From: Gammaproteobacteria bacterium
GTDB taxonomy: Bacteria; Pseudomonadota; Gammaproteobacteria; S012-40
Assembly: GCA_919902765.1 (NCBI GenBank)
Contig: CAKKRP010000017.1
Location: 1 to 44,819 of the forward strand
Direction: 5' to 3'
DNA length: 44,819 bases
Below the pieces are notes generated by a model that was not told the DNA's origin, ran no database searches, and saw nothing but the letters and a program-made list of their open reading frames with translations. The position numbers and the translations under genes were made by a program. Positions within the stretch are counted from its first letter, which is position 1. The number at the start of each line of letters is the position of its first letter. Below are positions 8,743 through 17,734 of this stretch, in pieces.

Positions 8743-9945
8743 ATGTCTGTGGAAACCCTGATCGCGGGGAATAATGTCCTATTTTTGTTGTTGGGCGCCA
8801 TTATGGTGCTCGCGATGCACGCCGGTTTTGCGTTTTTAGAACTGGGCACCGTGCGGCGCAAAAATCAGGTCAACGCCCTGGTCAAGATTATGGCCGATTT
8901 ATCAGTTTCCACATTAGCCTATTTTTTCATCGGCTATACCCTCGCCTATGGTCAAAACTTCTTCGGCGACGCCCAGCAATTGACGCAAAAAAACGGTTAC
9001 GATTTAGTGAAGTTTTTCTTTCTGCTGACGTTTGCGGCCGCTATTCCCGCCATTATTTCCGGCGGTATCGCCGAACGCGCGCGTTTTTATCCGCAACTCG
9101 CCGCCACCGGCCTGCTGGTCGGATTGGTGTATCCATTTTACGAGGGAATCGCCTGGAACGGCAATCTGGGATTCCAAGATTGGCTTAATGCGGCGACCGG
9201 CGCAAAATTCCATGACTTTGCGGGTTCTGTAGTCGTACACGCCATGGGCGGCTGGATCGCGCTGGTGGCGGTGATGTTATTAGGCCCGCGCCACGGTCGC
9301 TATGGTAAAGACGGCGTTATCTACGCCCATCCTCCTTCCAATATCCCGTTCCTTGCGTTAGGCGCATGGATACTCACCGTTGGTTGGTTTGGTTTCAATG
9401 TCATGTCGGCGCAAACCATAGACGCGATCAGCGGCCTGGTCGCGGTTAATTCATTAATGGCAATGGTGGGCGGCACCTTGGTGGCCTTAGTCGTGGGCAA
9501 AAACGACCCAGGCTTTTTGCACAACGGGCCTTTGGCTGGATTGGTCGCAGTGTGCGCCGGATCGGATATCATGCACCCAATTGGTGCGTTGATCACCGGG
9601 GCCGTCGCTGGAGGGATGTTTGTTTGGTTATTCACGCTGACCCAAAATCGCTGGAAAATCGATGACGTACTGGGCGTTTGGCCATTGCACGGCCTATGCG
9701 GCACCTGGGGGGGCATCGCCGCCGGTATATTTGGCCTCAAGTCCTTGGGCGGTATGGGCGGGGTATCCTTCAGCGCGCAATTGATGGGTACCGGGCTGGC
9801 GATCGTCGTTGCCTTACTCGGCGGATTAGTTGTCTATGGCGCGTTAAAGGCCTTGGTCGGTCTGCGCTTGAATAAAGAACAAGAATACGAAGGCGCGGAT
9901 TTGAGCATCCACAAAATACAGTCTACGCCGGAATATGATCGTTAA
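8743..9945 (+). CDS. amtB: Ammonium transporter AmtB
   Basis: A 400-residue inner-membrane ammonium channel with about 11 hydrophobic segments. It has the pore twin histidines (H166 in DFAGSVVVHAMGGW and H316 in DVLGVWPLHGLCGTWGG) and the conserved Asp158 just before the first. The N-terminal AFLELGTVRRKN and the RARFYPQ stretch are also typical. The start follows GGAGAG. A cleavable signal peptide is not obvious. Expression is probably driven by RpoN and NtrC under nitrogen limitation. The usual PII partner gene glnK is not adjacent; the next element downstream is the cobalamin riboswitch. Confidence 0.96.
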   Translation: MSVETLIAGNNVLFLLLGAIMVLAMHAGFAFLELGTVRRKNQVNALVKIMADLSVSTLAYFFIGYTLAYGQNFFGDAQQLTQKNGYDLVKFFFLLTFAAAIPAIISGGIAERARFYPQLAATGLLVGLVYPFYEGIAWNGNLGFQDWLNAATGAKFHDFAGSVVVHAMGGWIALVAVMLLGPRHGRYGKDGVIYAHPPSNIPFLALGAWILTVGWFGFNVMSAQTIDAISGLVAVNSLMAMVGGTLVALVVGKNDPGFLHNGPLAGLVAVCAGSDIMHPIGALITGAVAGGMFVWLFTLTQNRWKIDDVLGVWPLHGLCGTWGGIAAGIFGLKSLGGMGGVSFSAQLMGTGLAIVVALLGGLVVYGALKALVGLRLNKEQEYEGADLSIHKIQSTPEYDR

Positions 9946-9970
9946 AAGAATTAAGGTATACTCCCCCCCA

Positions 9971-10161
9971 CTCAGGTGTCCCCCCACGGTATTTGCCTTA
10001 AGGGATTAAACGGGAAGTGGGTGCGTCCTTGCGACTAACCCCACGCTGCCCCCGCAACGGTAAACGAGTTCAACCAGCACACGCCACTGCGCAAGCGGGA
10101 AGGCGCTGGGCCTAAGACCTGATGATTAGGCTTAGCTCGTCAGCCCGGAGACCGGCCTGAG
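9971..10161 (+). ncRNA. Cobalamin riboswitch aptamer
   Basis: The consensus blocks occur in order: CGGGAAGTGGGTG, GCTGCCCCCGCAACGGTAA, GCCACTG, GGGAAGGC, and a B12 box that fits the consensus (AGCCCGGAGACCGGCC at 10142-10157). Closing stem P1 is CTCAGG (9971-9976) with CCTGAG (10156-10161). It precedes cobO, so adenosylcobalamin should repress the operon. Confidence 0.96.
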
Positions 10162-10234
10162 CAAATTGTTACTCGGCATTGCGGAGGGCGATGCGCGCGG
10201 TTGGCCTTGCTCATCTCATCGCTCCCGTGCCACC

Positions 10235-10252
10235 TCTCCGTCATCACGGAGG
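10235..10252 (+). promoter_or_regulatory. SD-sequestering hairpin (riboswitch expression platform)
   Basis: CTCCGT-CATC-ACGGAG forms a 6-bp stem, extendable by a U-G pair, whose 3' arm contains the GGAGG placed 4 nt before the ATG at 10257. No T-run follows, so control of translation initiation rather than transcription is expected. TGAGCAA at 10158-10164, overlapping the P1 3' strand, can also pair with TTGCTCA at 10207-10213, a possible alternative structure. Confidence 0.65.
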
Positions 10253-10256
10253 ACCT

Positions 10257-10301
10257 ATGTTTAGCCGTCATGCATTTCATGTTCTGCGAGGTATTGCGTG
10301 A
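10257..10301 (+). CDS. 14-codon leader ORF coupled to cobO
   Basis: The peptide is MFSRHAFHVLRGIA. Its ATG follows the GGAGG held in the riboswitch hairpin, and its TGA overlaps the GTG start of cobO as GTGA. A second SD (GAGG at 10288-10291) for cobO lies inside it. The arrangement suggests that ribosomes loading on the leader ORF open or reinitiate at cobO. The peptide itself shows no recognisable motif and may matter only through its translation. Reality is inferred from SD spacing and overlap, not from homology. Confidence 0.55.
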   Translation: MFSRHAFHVLRGIA

Positions 10302-10897
10302 ATCCTCCAGACAATAAACATCGCGTGCGTATGCAACGCAAAAAAGAGCATATCGACACGCGCATCGCCGAGGCCAATATTGATCGCGGCGTCATTGTCG
10401 TCAACACCGGCAACGGCAAAGGCAAAAGCAGTTCCGCATTTGGGATGGTGGCGCGCGCGTTAGGACACGACATGCGCGTCGCCGTCATACAATTTATCAA
10501 AGGCTCGTTTTCGACCGGAGAAGAGACCTTTTTTAGGGGTTTTCCGGCAGTCGATTATCATGTGATGGGTGAAGGGTATACCTGGGACACGCAAGATCGC
10601 GAACGCGACACGCGCACCGCGATGACGGCTTGGCATAAAGCCAATGAATTTTTGGTCAATCCCAAAATCTCGTTAATCGTTTTGGATGAACTCAATATCG
10701 CGCTCAAACATCGCTATATTCCAGTCAGCGATGTCATCAGCGCGCTGCGAATTCGTCCGCCACATCAACACGTGGTGATTACCGGCCGCGCGGCCCCGCA
10801 GGAAATTATCGATGTCGCCGACACGGTGACGGAAATGCAAGATATTAAACATGCGTTTCGCGCTGGCGTCACTGCGCAACTTGGCATTGAATTGTAA
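10298..10897 (+). CDS. cobO: Cob(I)yrinic acid a,c-diamide adenosyltransferase (CobO/BtuR/CobA)
   Basis: This enzyme transfers the adenosyl group of ATP to Co(I) corrinoids. The P-loop is NTGNGKGKSSSAFG, followed by VAVIQFIKGSFSTGE, GEGYTWDTQ, the Walker-B-like LIVLDELN and the tail IKHAFRAGVTAQLGIEL, all matching BtuR. Length of 199 residues is normal. The GTG start keeps the N-terminal region (residues 1-30) seen in family members; ATG at 10331 would remove part of it. It is first in the cobalamin operon and probably translationally coupled to the leader ORF. Confidence 0.95.
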   Translation: MNPPDNKHRVRMQRKKEHIDTRIAEANIDRGVIVVNTGNGKGKSSSAFGMVARALGHDMRVAVIQFIKGSFSTGEETFFRGFPAVDYHVMGEGYTWDTQDRERDTRTAMTAWHKANEFLVNPKISLIVLDELNIALKHRYIPVSDVISALRIRPPHQHVVITGRAAPQEIIDVADTVTEMQDIKHAFRAGVTAQLGIEL

Positions 10898-10900
10898 ACA

Positions 10901-11824
10901 ATGTTCAATTTTCTAATCATCATCGCGGCCTTAGTACTGGATCGTTGGTTGGGCGAACCGGCGCGCTGGCACCCATTGGTAGGATTCGGGCGTTTTGCGC
11001 AGCGCGTCGAACACGCGTTATATGGACAGCACGATACGCAGCGCCGCTGGCGCGGCACGCTCGCCGTATTGATAGTCGTAACTCCCGTCATCGCCGTCGC
11101 AGTTGTATTGGGCACCTCCACTTGGCACGCCGTTACGGATATATTTTTATTGTATCTCGTCATCGGCTGGCGCAGCCTGGAAGATCATGCACAGAGGGTT
11201 TTGCTGGCATTAGATCAACATGATTTAAACGCGGCGCGTGTCGCCGTTGGCATGATAGTGAGCCGCGACACGCGCGCGTTATCGACACAAGATATCAGCA
11301 CGGCCACCGTAGAATCCGTGTTGGAAAACGGGAATGACGCCCTCTTCGGCGCGCTGTTTTGGTTTCTTATTTTGGGTGCGCCAGGGGCCGTCACCTATCG
11401 CTTAATCAACACCTTGGATGCGATGTGGGGATACAAAAACACGCGCTATTTACACTTCGGATGGGCCGCCGCGCGCCTCGACGACGCGCTGAATTATGTC
11501 CCGGCGCGCCTAACAGCGCTCGCGTATAGCCTGGCCGGGGACGTGCGCGCGGGCTTCGCTTGTTGGCGTAGGCAAGGCGGATCATGGAAAAGCCCGAATG
11601 CCGGACCGGTGATGGCGGCAGGTGCAGGCAGCCTAGGCGTGACGTTGGGTGGCACCGCGATTTACCACGGGATTGCACAATCACGCCCGGCCCTAGGCCT
11701 TGGTCGTGCGGCCTGCGCATCGGATATTTCCGGCGCGTTAAAATTATTACGCCGCGCGCTGGTAGGGTGGTTAGCGACAATCGCTTTGGTGATACAACTG
11801 CGGTATTTTTATGTCCAATATTGA
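10901..11824 (+). CDS. cbiB: Adenosylcobinamide-phosphate synthase CbiB (CobD in Pseudomonas naming)
   Basis: An integral membrane enzyme that attaches aminopropanol (phosphate) to adenosylcobyric acid. Family hallmarks are LDRWLGEPARWHPLVGFGR at the N-terminus, SRDTRALSTQDISTATVESV in the middle with NGNDALFGALFW, and YRLINTLDAMWGYK. Several hydrophobic segments are visible, and 307 residues is the usual length. It starts 3 nt after cobO and overlaps the next gene by 14 nt. Confidence 0.94.
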   Translation: MFNFLIIIAALVLDRWLGEPARWHPLVGFGRFAQRVEHALYGQHDTQRRWRGTLAVLIVVTPVIAVAVVLGTSTWHAVTDIFLLYLVIGWRSLEDHAQRVLLALDQHDLNAARVAVGMIVSRDTRALSTQDISTATVESVLENGNDALFGALFWFLILGAPGAVTYRLINTLDAMWGYKNTRYLHFGWAAARLDDALNYVPARLTALAYSLAGDVRAGFACWRRQGGSWKSPNAGPVMAAGAGSLGVTLGGTAIYHGIAQSRPALGLGRAACASDISGALKLLRRALVGWLATIALVIQLRYFYVQY

Positions 11825-12818
11825 ACATACTCCACTCTTGCACCACGGCGGCCGCCTACGCGCTGCCGCCGCGCGCTACCGCATTCCGTTGACGGACTGG
11901 TTAGATCTATCCACCGGTATCAACCCGCGCGGCTGGCCGGTACCAACCATTCCCGCCGAACTATGGCAGCGCTTGCCCGAAGACGACGACGCATTAGAAG
12001 AATCCGCGCGCGCGTATTATGATTGCAGCGATGTCTTGCCAACGGCGGGTTCGCAAGCCGCGTTACAACTATTGCCGCGTCTGCGGGCGGCCAGTCGCGT
12101 GGGCGTATTGCATCCGAGTTATCAAGAACATGCATACGCATGGCGGATGGCGGGCCATACCGTACACGAGTTCACACCTGACCGCTTGGAACTGGCAATT
12201 CCACGCCTCGATGTCGTCATCCTCGTCAATCCCAACAATCCCAGTGGCGAGTGTTTTGATCGTGAAACCCTCCTCGCCTGGCATCATGCGCTGGCATTGC
12301 GCGGCGGTTGGTTGATCATCGACGAGGCGTTTATGGATGCGACGCCACACCTGAGTATGGCGCCCTATTGCCATGCGCCAGGATTAATTGTGCTGCGTTC
12401 GCTGGGAAAATTTTTCGGCTTAGCGGGCGCGCGCGTAGGTTTCGTATGTGCCGAAAACAATATACTTGATCCATTGCGTGTACGCTTAGGCCCTTGGCCT
12501 ATCGCATCGCCAGCACGTTGGATAGCGATCAAGGCGCTCAGCGACTCCCCGTGGCAACGCGCTGCACGTGATTATTTGCATACATCGACATGGCATCTCG
12601 CTCAATTGTTGTCGGATCACGCACATGCTCCCCATGGCGGCAGCGCATTTTTTCAATGGCATTGCAGCGATGATGCGCAGGTTTTACATGAGCGACTTGC
12701 GCAACAAGGCATACTCACACGTTTTTTCGATCATCCGAAAAGCATACGTTGCGGGCTACCGCAAGATGTATCGGCCTGGCGCCGCCTGACATCCGCATTA
12801 AAAAACGCTGTTCAATAA
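11811..12818 (+). CDS. cobC: L-threonine-O-3-phosphate decarboxylase (CobC; Salmonella CobD)
   Basis: A PLP enzyme of the aminotransferase fold that makes aminopropanol phosphate for the cobalamin side chain. Visible features are [13 protein letters not shown] and [13 protein letters not shown] at the N-terminus (typical of CobC), NPNNPSGE, the Asp of the cofactor site in [10 protein letters not shown], the Schiff-base Lys in [10 protein letters not shown], and ARVGF. At 335 residues it is of normal length. Its TAA shares one base with the ATG of cobQ (TAATG). Confidence 0.92.
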   Translation: MSNIEHTPLLHHGGRLRAAAARYRIPLTDWLDLSTGINPRGWPVPTIPAELWQRLPEDDDALEESARAYYDCSDVLPTAGSQAALQLLPRLRAASRVGVLHPSYQEHAYAWRMAGHTVHEFTPDRLELAIPRLDVVILVNPNNPSGECFDRETLLAWHHALALRGGWLIIDEAFMDATPHLSMAPYCHAPGLIVLRSLGKFFGLAGARVGFVCAENNILDPLRVRLGPWPIASPARWIAIKALSDSPWQRAARDYLHTSTWHLAQLLSDHAHAPHGGSAFFQWHCSDDAQVLHERLAQQGILTRFFDHPKSIRCGLPQDVSAWRRLTSALKNAVQ

Positions 12819-14320
12819 TGCCGCAGACGAATAAAACATTGATGATACAAGGCACGACCTCCGATGCAGGCAAGAGCACGGTGGTCACGGGTCTGTGCCG
12901 CGCATTACTGCGGCGTGGGCTGCGTGTCGCGCCCTTTAAACCGCAGAATATGGCGTTGAACAGCGCCGTCACCTCGGACGGCGGAGAAATCGGCCGTGCC
13001 CAAGCGGTGCAGGCCCACGCCGCCGGTTTAGAACCGCATACCGACATGAATCCGGTGTTATTAAAGCCTACCACCGATCAAGGCGCGCAAATTATTCTGC
13101 ACGGTCACGCTATCGGCACGATGCGTGCGCTGGAATATCACGCCTATAAACCGTTAGCAATGCAGGCCGTCATGAGCTCTTATGCGCGGTTAACGCAGCG
13201 TTATGAAACGATTCTTGTAGAAGGCGCGGGTTCTCCGGCGGAAATTAACCTACGCGTCAATGATATCGCCAATATGGGCTTCGCCGAGGCCGTGGATTGT
13301 CCGGTGATTTTGGTGGCGGACATCGATCGTGGCGGCGTGTTTGCGCATATCGTGGGCACGCTCGCATTGCTCAGCGATTCCGAGCGTACGCGCATTATTG
13401 GCGTGATTATCAATCGTTTTCGCGGCGATCTCGCCTTATTGCAACCCGGATTGGAGTGGTTGGAGCAGGAAATTCACAAACCGGTGTTAGGCGTGCTGCC
13501 GTATTTGCCGAATTTATATCTGGAGGCGGAGGATAGCGTGGCGTTGCGCACCGCCCATACACCGCCGCACACCACGCCACGTTTACGCGTCATCGTGCCG
13601 GCCCTGCCACGCATCAGCAATCACACGGATTTCGACGCATTGCGCCTGCACTCGCGCGTAAACTTGCAATTTACCGGCGCACACACAACTATTCCTGACG
13701 CCGATTTAATCATATTGCCCGGATCAAAAGCGGTGCGTCAAGATCTGGCGTGGTTGCGGGAAAACGCATGGGATCGCGCTATTGCGCGGCATTTGCGCTA
13801 CCACGGCAAGCTCATCGGCCTATGTGGCGGCATGCAAATGTTGGGGCGGCTCATTCATGATCCGCACGGATTAGAAGGCGTCGCGGGCAGCAGCCCCGGG
13901 CTTGGTTTGCTGGATTTTGAAACCACATTAGAACATGCAAAACAATTGCGCCAAGTCAACGGATCGTTATGCCTAGGTGCGGCGCCTGTGCAAGGTTATG
14001 AGATACACATGGGCGTCACGCGCGGCCCAGCCCTGGAATTTCCGGCGGTGCGTTTGGCCACGCACAACGACGGCGCGATCAGCGCGGATGGGCAAATTAT
14101 CGGCAGTTATATACACGGTTTATTCGATCATCCCGAGGCTTGCAAGGCCTTGCTGGCCTGGGCGGGCGACACGTCCGGCACGGCCTTGGATATGGCGCTG
14201 TTGCGCGATCAACACATTGATGCGCTCGCGGATATGCTGGAACAACACCTTGATATCGACGCACTGATCAACTCAATGCGCAATTTCAATTTAAAAAAAT
14301 ATGCGGCGATCAGCGCATGA
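12818..14320 (+). CDS. cobQ: Cobyric acid synthase CobQ
   Basis: A glutamine-dependent amidotransferase that converts adenosylcobyrinic acid a,c-diamide to adenosylcobyric acid. It has an N-terminal synthetase P-loop ([17 protein letters not shown]), [14 protein letters not shown] and a [11 protein letters not shown] stretch, then a C-terminal class I-like glutaminase domain with the catalytic Cys in [10 protein letters not shown] and His in YIHGLFD. The start is the ATG at 12818, which overlaps the previous stop; the in-frame ATG 23 codons upstream lies inside cobC and lacks family sequence. 500 residues, usual length. Confidence 0.95.
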   Translation: MPQTNKTLMIQGTTSDAGKSTVVTGLCRALLRRGLRVAPFKPQNMALNSAVTSDGGEIGRAQAVQAHAAGLEPHTDMNPVLLKPTTDQGAQIILHGHAIGTMRALEYHAYKPLAMQAVMSSYARLTQRYETILVEGAGSPAEINLRVNDIANMGFAEAVDCPVILVADIDRGGVFAHIVGTLALLSDSERTRIIGVIINRFRGDLALLQPGLEWLEQEIHKPVLGVLPYLPNLYLEAEDSVALRTAHTPPHTTPRLRVIVPALPRISNHTDFDALRLHSRVNLQFTGAHTTIPDADLIILPGSKAVRQDLAWLRENAWDRAIARHLRYHGKLIGLCGGMQMLGRLIHDPHGLEGVAGSSPGLGLLDFETTLEHAKQLRQVNGSLCLGAAPVQGYEIHMGVTRGPALEFPAVRLATHNDGAISADGQIIGSYIHGLFDHPEACKALLAWAGDTSGTALDMALLRDQHIDALADMLEQHLDIDALINSMRNFNLKKYAAISA

Positions 14321-14838
14321 AAACCTTGATACTCGGCGGCGTACGTTCAGGAAAAAGCCGTTTGGCGGAAAACATAGCGCTGGCCAGCGGCCTGGATGTC
14401 GTGTATATCGCAACCGCTTTGGCTCTTGACGACGCCATGCAAACGCGCATAGAGACGCATCGCACGCGTCGCCCCGGCGCGTGGCATACGCTGGAAGAAC
14501 CCTACGCGCTGACCGACACATTATCGGAAATCGCGCATCCTGAAAAATGCATCATTGTCGATTGCCTTACGTTGTGGTTAACCAATTTACTGCTGCGCGA
14601 AGATCCTGCGCGCTTAAAAAACGATCTCGAACATTTGTATACAGGGTTGCCAAAACTGGCTGGCACTCTCATTTTTGTCAGCAATGAAACCAGCCTCGGC
14701 ATCACCCCTATGGGCGAGTTGACGCGCCTATTTGGCGATACCGCAGGCATTATGCATCAACAATTGGCAGCGCTGTGCGACCGCGTGATACTCACCGTCG
14801 CGGGCCTGCCACTAACTTTGAAAGGTGAGTCAATATGA
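14317..14838 (+). CDS. cobU: Adenosylcobinamide kinase / adenosylcobinamide-phosphate guanylyltransferase
   Basis: A 173-residue bifunctional enzyme that phosphorylates adenosylcobinamide and then activates it with GMP from GTP. It shows the N-terminal P-loop [29 protein letters not shown], the [15 protein letters not shown] segment containing the guanylylated-His region, and [18 protein letters not shown] overlaps occur at both ends, with cobQ before and cobT after. Called CobP in Pseudomonas naming. Confidence 0.95.
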   Translation: MKTLILGGVRSGKSRLAENIALASGLDVVYIATALALDDAMQTRIETHRTRRPGAWHTLEEPYALTDTLSEIAHPEKCIIVDCLTLWLTNLLLREDPARLKNDLEHLYTGLPKLAGTLIFVSNETSLGITPMGELTRLFGDTAGIMHQQLAALCDRVILTVAGLPLTLKGESI

Positions 14839-15896
14839 ATAATGATATCGCGTGGTTGACCATGCCGACGGCCGTACTTGACGAAAAATCGCGCACCGCC
14901 GCCTACCAACGTCAACAAGTATTGACCAAACCGGCGGGTTCGCTGGGTCAATTAGAATCGCTGGCCATACGCTTGGCGGCCATGCAACAAACCGCTGCTC
15001 CTACACTCACCTATGTCACGATTGCGGTGTTCGCGGGCGATCACGGCGTGGCCAACGAAGGCGTATCACTGTTTCCGCAGGCCGTGACCGCCGAAATGGT
15101 ACGCAATTTTGCGCGCGGTGGTGCGGCCATCAGCGTGTTGGCGCGTCAACTCGACGCGTCATTGGAAGTGATTAATCTGGGCACTGTGTTGCCTATCGAA
15201 TCGCTGACCGGCGTGCGCCATTACGACCTGGGTCCCGGCACGGCCAATTTCACACACGCACCTGCGATGACAGAACATCAATTGGCGCGCGCGCTCCACG
15301 CCGGTCGTCATGCCGTGGAACGCGCTAAATTAAACAATGTTCAATTATTTATCGCAGGCGATATGGGCATAGGCAACACCACCGCCACCACCGCACTGGC
15401 CAGCGCGTTATTAAATCAAACGCCAGCGACGCTCAACGGCCCCGGCACCGGCCTAGACGCCAGCGGTGTCGCGCACAAGACCCAAGTGATACAACGCGCC
15501 CTGGATTTGCACCTCCCCCATATCAACAGTCCACTCGAGGCCTTGCGGCGCTTGGGTGGATTTGAAATCGCCGCCATGACAGGCGCCTATATCGCATGCG
15601 CGCAACTGGGAATACCGATATTGGTCGATGGTTTCATTGCCACTGGCGCCGCGCTGGTCGCCGCGCGCATTCAACCCGCTGCACGCGACTGGATGTTATT
15701 CGCGCACGCCTCGGCGGAACCAGGCCATAAAATGTTAGTGCAGGCCTTAGACGCCCAACCGATTTTAAACTTAGGCATGCGGTTGGGCGAAGGCAGCGGC
15801 GCGGCGGTCGCGGTGCCCTTGTTAAGACTCGCCTGCGCGTTGCATAATGAAATGGCTACGTTCGCCGAAGCGGGCGTGTCGGAAAAACATTCATAG
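14835..15896 (+). CDS. cobT: Nicotinate-nucleotide--dimethylbenzimidazole phosphoribosyltransferase CobT
   Basis: This enzyme makes alpha-ribazole phosphate, the lower-ligand nucleotide. Typical elements are [12 protein letters not shown] near the N-terminus, [17 protein letters not shown], the nicotinate-binding [30 protein letters not shown], and [18 protein letters not shown] with the catalytic-base Glu. 353 residues, normal. Its presence implies the cell can attach a benzimidazole-type lower ligand. No bluB is seen here. Confidence 0.96.
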   Translation: MNNDIAWLTMPTAVLDEKSRTAAYQRQQVLTKPAGSLGQLESLAIRLAAMQQTAAPTLTYVTIAVFAGDHGVANEGVSLFPQAVTAEMVRNFARGGAAISVLARQLDASLEVINLGTVLPIESLTGVRHYDLGPGTANFTHAPAMTEHQLARALHAGRHAVERAKLNNVQLFIAGDMGIGNTTATTALASALLNQTPATLNGPGTGLDASGVAHKTQVIQRALDLHLPHINSPLEALRRLGGFEIAAMTGAYIACAQLGIPILVDGFIATGAALVAARIQPAARDWMLFAHASAEPGHKMLVQALDAQPILNLGMRLGEGSGAAVAVPLLRLACALHNEMATFAEAGVSEKHS

Positions 15897-15943
15897 TCGC
15901 GGCAAATTCAACCGCGTTCGTTTCTTCGGTAGATTTCTTTATC

Positions 15944-15968
15944 GACCCCCTGCGTCCGCGCGGGGGTC
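15944..15968 (+). other. Hairpin between cobT and cobS
   Basis: A 7-bp GC stem GACCCCC / GGGGGTC with an 11-nt loop sits in the only sizeable gap of the cobalamin operon. No T-run follows, so it is more likely an RNA-processing or stability element than a terminator. Confidence 0.5.
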
Positions 15969-15986
15969 ATAACAGGAAAGTTCAAC

Positions 15987-16760
15987 GTGCGTATATTTTA
16001 CCCTTTACTGTTCGCGCTACAATTTTTAACACGCTTACCCGTGCGCCTGTCACATTTGCCGGACAATAAAATCATCGGCCGTTCGCTGATGTATTACCCA
16101 TTGGTGGGCTTATTGATCGGTTCGTGCTTGAGTGCATTGCACTACGGGTTGCTGAGCATTGCCGCTCCGAATATATTGCGCGCGGCGATAGAAGTGACCT
16201 GCTGGGTGTTGATCACCGGCGCACTCCACCTCGACGGACTTGCGGATATGGTAGACGCCTGGGCAGGTGGACGCGGCAATCGACAACGTACACTGGACAT
16301 CATGAAAGACCCCACCAGCGGTCCGATGGGCGTGAGCGCCTTGATGTTGATCTTGCTGCTCAAATTTTCGGTATTGAACAATATATTTTATTCACAATGG
16401 TATATTTTACTACTGACACCCTTCGTCGCACGTTGCGCGCTGGTGTGGCTTTTTGTCTCTATGCCCTATGTGCGGCGCGGCGGACTCGGCGAGGCCTTGT
16501 CTCGACATGCACCAAAACGTAGCGCCAAAGTGCTTGCATTTATCTGTGTCGCCGGTGCTTTAGCATTGTTTAAAATCCCTGCGGCGCTACTCCTTGCGAG
16601 CACGCTATTGGTGTACGCGATTTTCAGCTACACCCTACGCAGCCGTATCGGCGGCACCACGGGCGACACGGCAGGGGCGTTGGTGGAAATCGTGGAAACC
16701 GTTGCTCTGGTGGTCGCTACGCTAGCATTGCCAATCATAAACCGTTCGCTTTCGCTATAA
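15987..16760 (+). CDS. cobS: Adenosylcobinamide-GDP ribazoletransferase (cobalamin synthase) CobS
   Basis: The membrane enzyme that joins adenosylcobinamide-GDP and alpha-ribazole (phosphate), the last assembly step. Signatures are ALQFLTRLPVR near the start, the acidic metal-binding stretch LHLDGLADMVDAWAG, DPTSGPMGVSAL, and GGTTGDTAGALVEIVET near the end. About six hydrophobic segments; 257 residues. GTG start with AGGAAAG upstream. Last gene of the operon; it lies 90 bp after cobT and could have some independent regulation. An alpha-ribazole phosphatase gene was not found. Confidence 0.95.
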   Translation: MRIFYPLLFALQFLTRLPVRLSHLPDNKIIGRSLMYYPLVGLLIGSCLSALHYGLLSIAAPNILRAAIEVTCWVLITGALHLDGLADMVDAWAGGRGNRQRTLDIMKDPTSGPMGVSALMLILLLKFSVLNNIFYSQWYILLLTPFVARCALVWLFVSMPYVRRGGLGEALSRHAPKRSAKVLAFICVAGALALFKIPAALLLASTLLVYAIFSYTLRSRIGGTTGDTAGALVEIVETVALVVATLALPIINRSLSL

Positions 16761-16822
16761 AGCGAGCTGGAAAGCGTGTTTTTATTTGGACCCAATTCAT
16801 TGTCATGCCCTCCAAACTTTAA

Positions 16823-17398
16823 TCACTCGCCCACCCTGCCGACCACATCGGCGTAAATATTTTTGACCGGGATTGCAAATCCTATGGATGCAAAATCAAC
16901 GGTGTCACCGTCTTGATAATGGATCATATGCGCTAGCCCATGCTCAAACTGATAGCGTGTCACTTCCACACGATCCTGCGCGACGGTAAAATATTCCGCT
17001 AACGATGGGAGCGTGCTATAGGCCGAGAGTTTTTCAAGCTTATCCCGCGTCTCTGTTGATGGCGATAGCACTTCGATAATCAGCACGGGTTTGTCTCTAA
17101 AATATTCGCTAGCGGGATTTTTTTCACACGATACCACTACGTCAGGGTAGTAAAAGCGGTCGATCAGTTTTGTTTGGATACGCACCTTCATGTCAGAGAT
17201 GTAAACCTGGCACGGCCGACCCTTAAGGTGCCGCCTGATTTCCGAATAGAGCGATCCGGCAATCAAATTGTGCGCGCTACTGGCGCCGACCATGGCCACG
17301 ACGTAGCCATTATCGTATTCGTGTTTGATGTCGGAACTGATCTCACCACTCAGATATTCGTCTACGGTGACCGTTGCTATCTTTGATGCCAATGCCAT
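16823..17398 (-). CDS. Uma2-family (DUF820) PD-(D/E)XK nuclease-like protein
   Basis: A 191-residue protein whose pattern matches the Uma2 family: VTVDEYLS near the N-terminus, HEYDNGYVVAMVGAS, HNLIAGSLYSEIRRHL, the FYYPDVVVSC strand with the catalytic-type Asp, VLIIEVLSPSTETRDKLEKL with the Glu and Lys of a PD-(D/E)XK core, and SLAEYFTVAQD. The biochemical function of the family is not established. Start at the ATG (17398), which fits the family start better than an in-frame ATG 11 codons upstream. It is a lone gene between the cobalamin operon and a spondin gene, with no toxin, methylase or transposase beside it. Confidence 0.85.
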   Translation of the reverse strand: MALASKIATVTVDEYLSGEISSDIKHEYDNGYVVAMVGASSAHNLIAGSLYSEIRRHLKGRPCQVYISDMKVRIQTKLIDRFYYPDVVVSCEKNPASEYFRDKPVLIIEVLSPSTETRDKLEKLSAYSTLPSLAEYFTVAQDRVEVTRYQFEHGLAHMIHYQDGDTVDFASIGFAIPVKNIYADVVGRVGE

Positions 17399-17734
17399 CG
17401 CTATGCCCCTAAAAACAGGAAAAACAATCACACCTTTCCTTGCAGTTTATACGGCGCTCATCGACCATACAAGCAATATACCCCTGATTTTACCGACTCG
17501 TCTAGGCGTGTGTGCTATTGGTAAGTGTCTATCGATATGGAGGGCGGTAGCACAACTACCTTCGGTACAGGTAAAAATCTATTACCCCAACGTCCAAGCA
17601 AAATTATCTTGCCGTGATAAAAAAAAGACAATTGCGTTAAGGGGTCGTGAACTCTCCCCGTCATGATGACAACAGGTGGGCACGGTAATGGTGCCGCGCC
17701 ACCTCAATGATCCCATTATCCCACAGGAGTTCGT
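17399..17734. other. Intergenic region with a palindrome
   Basis: About 340 bp between two divergent genes. It contains an inverted repeat at 17674-17704 (AGGTGG ... CCACCT), inside which GCAC-N7-GTGC (17680-17694) forms a second dyad. This could be an operator or an RNA hairpin in the leader of the spondin gene. AGGAG at about 17722 is the SD of the next gene. I saw no other gene or RNA here. Confidence 0.45.

Noticed and set aside
15944-15968. Terminator inside the cobalamin operon
   Set aside because: The stem is strong, but there is no T-run and cobS downstream belongs to the same pathway.
17680-17694. NtrC site upstream of the spondin gene
   Set aside because: The GCAC-N7-GTGC match is present, but no GG-N10-GC sigma-54 promoter lies downstream, and the dyad is nested in a larger palindrome.
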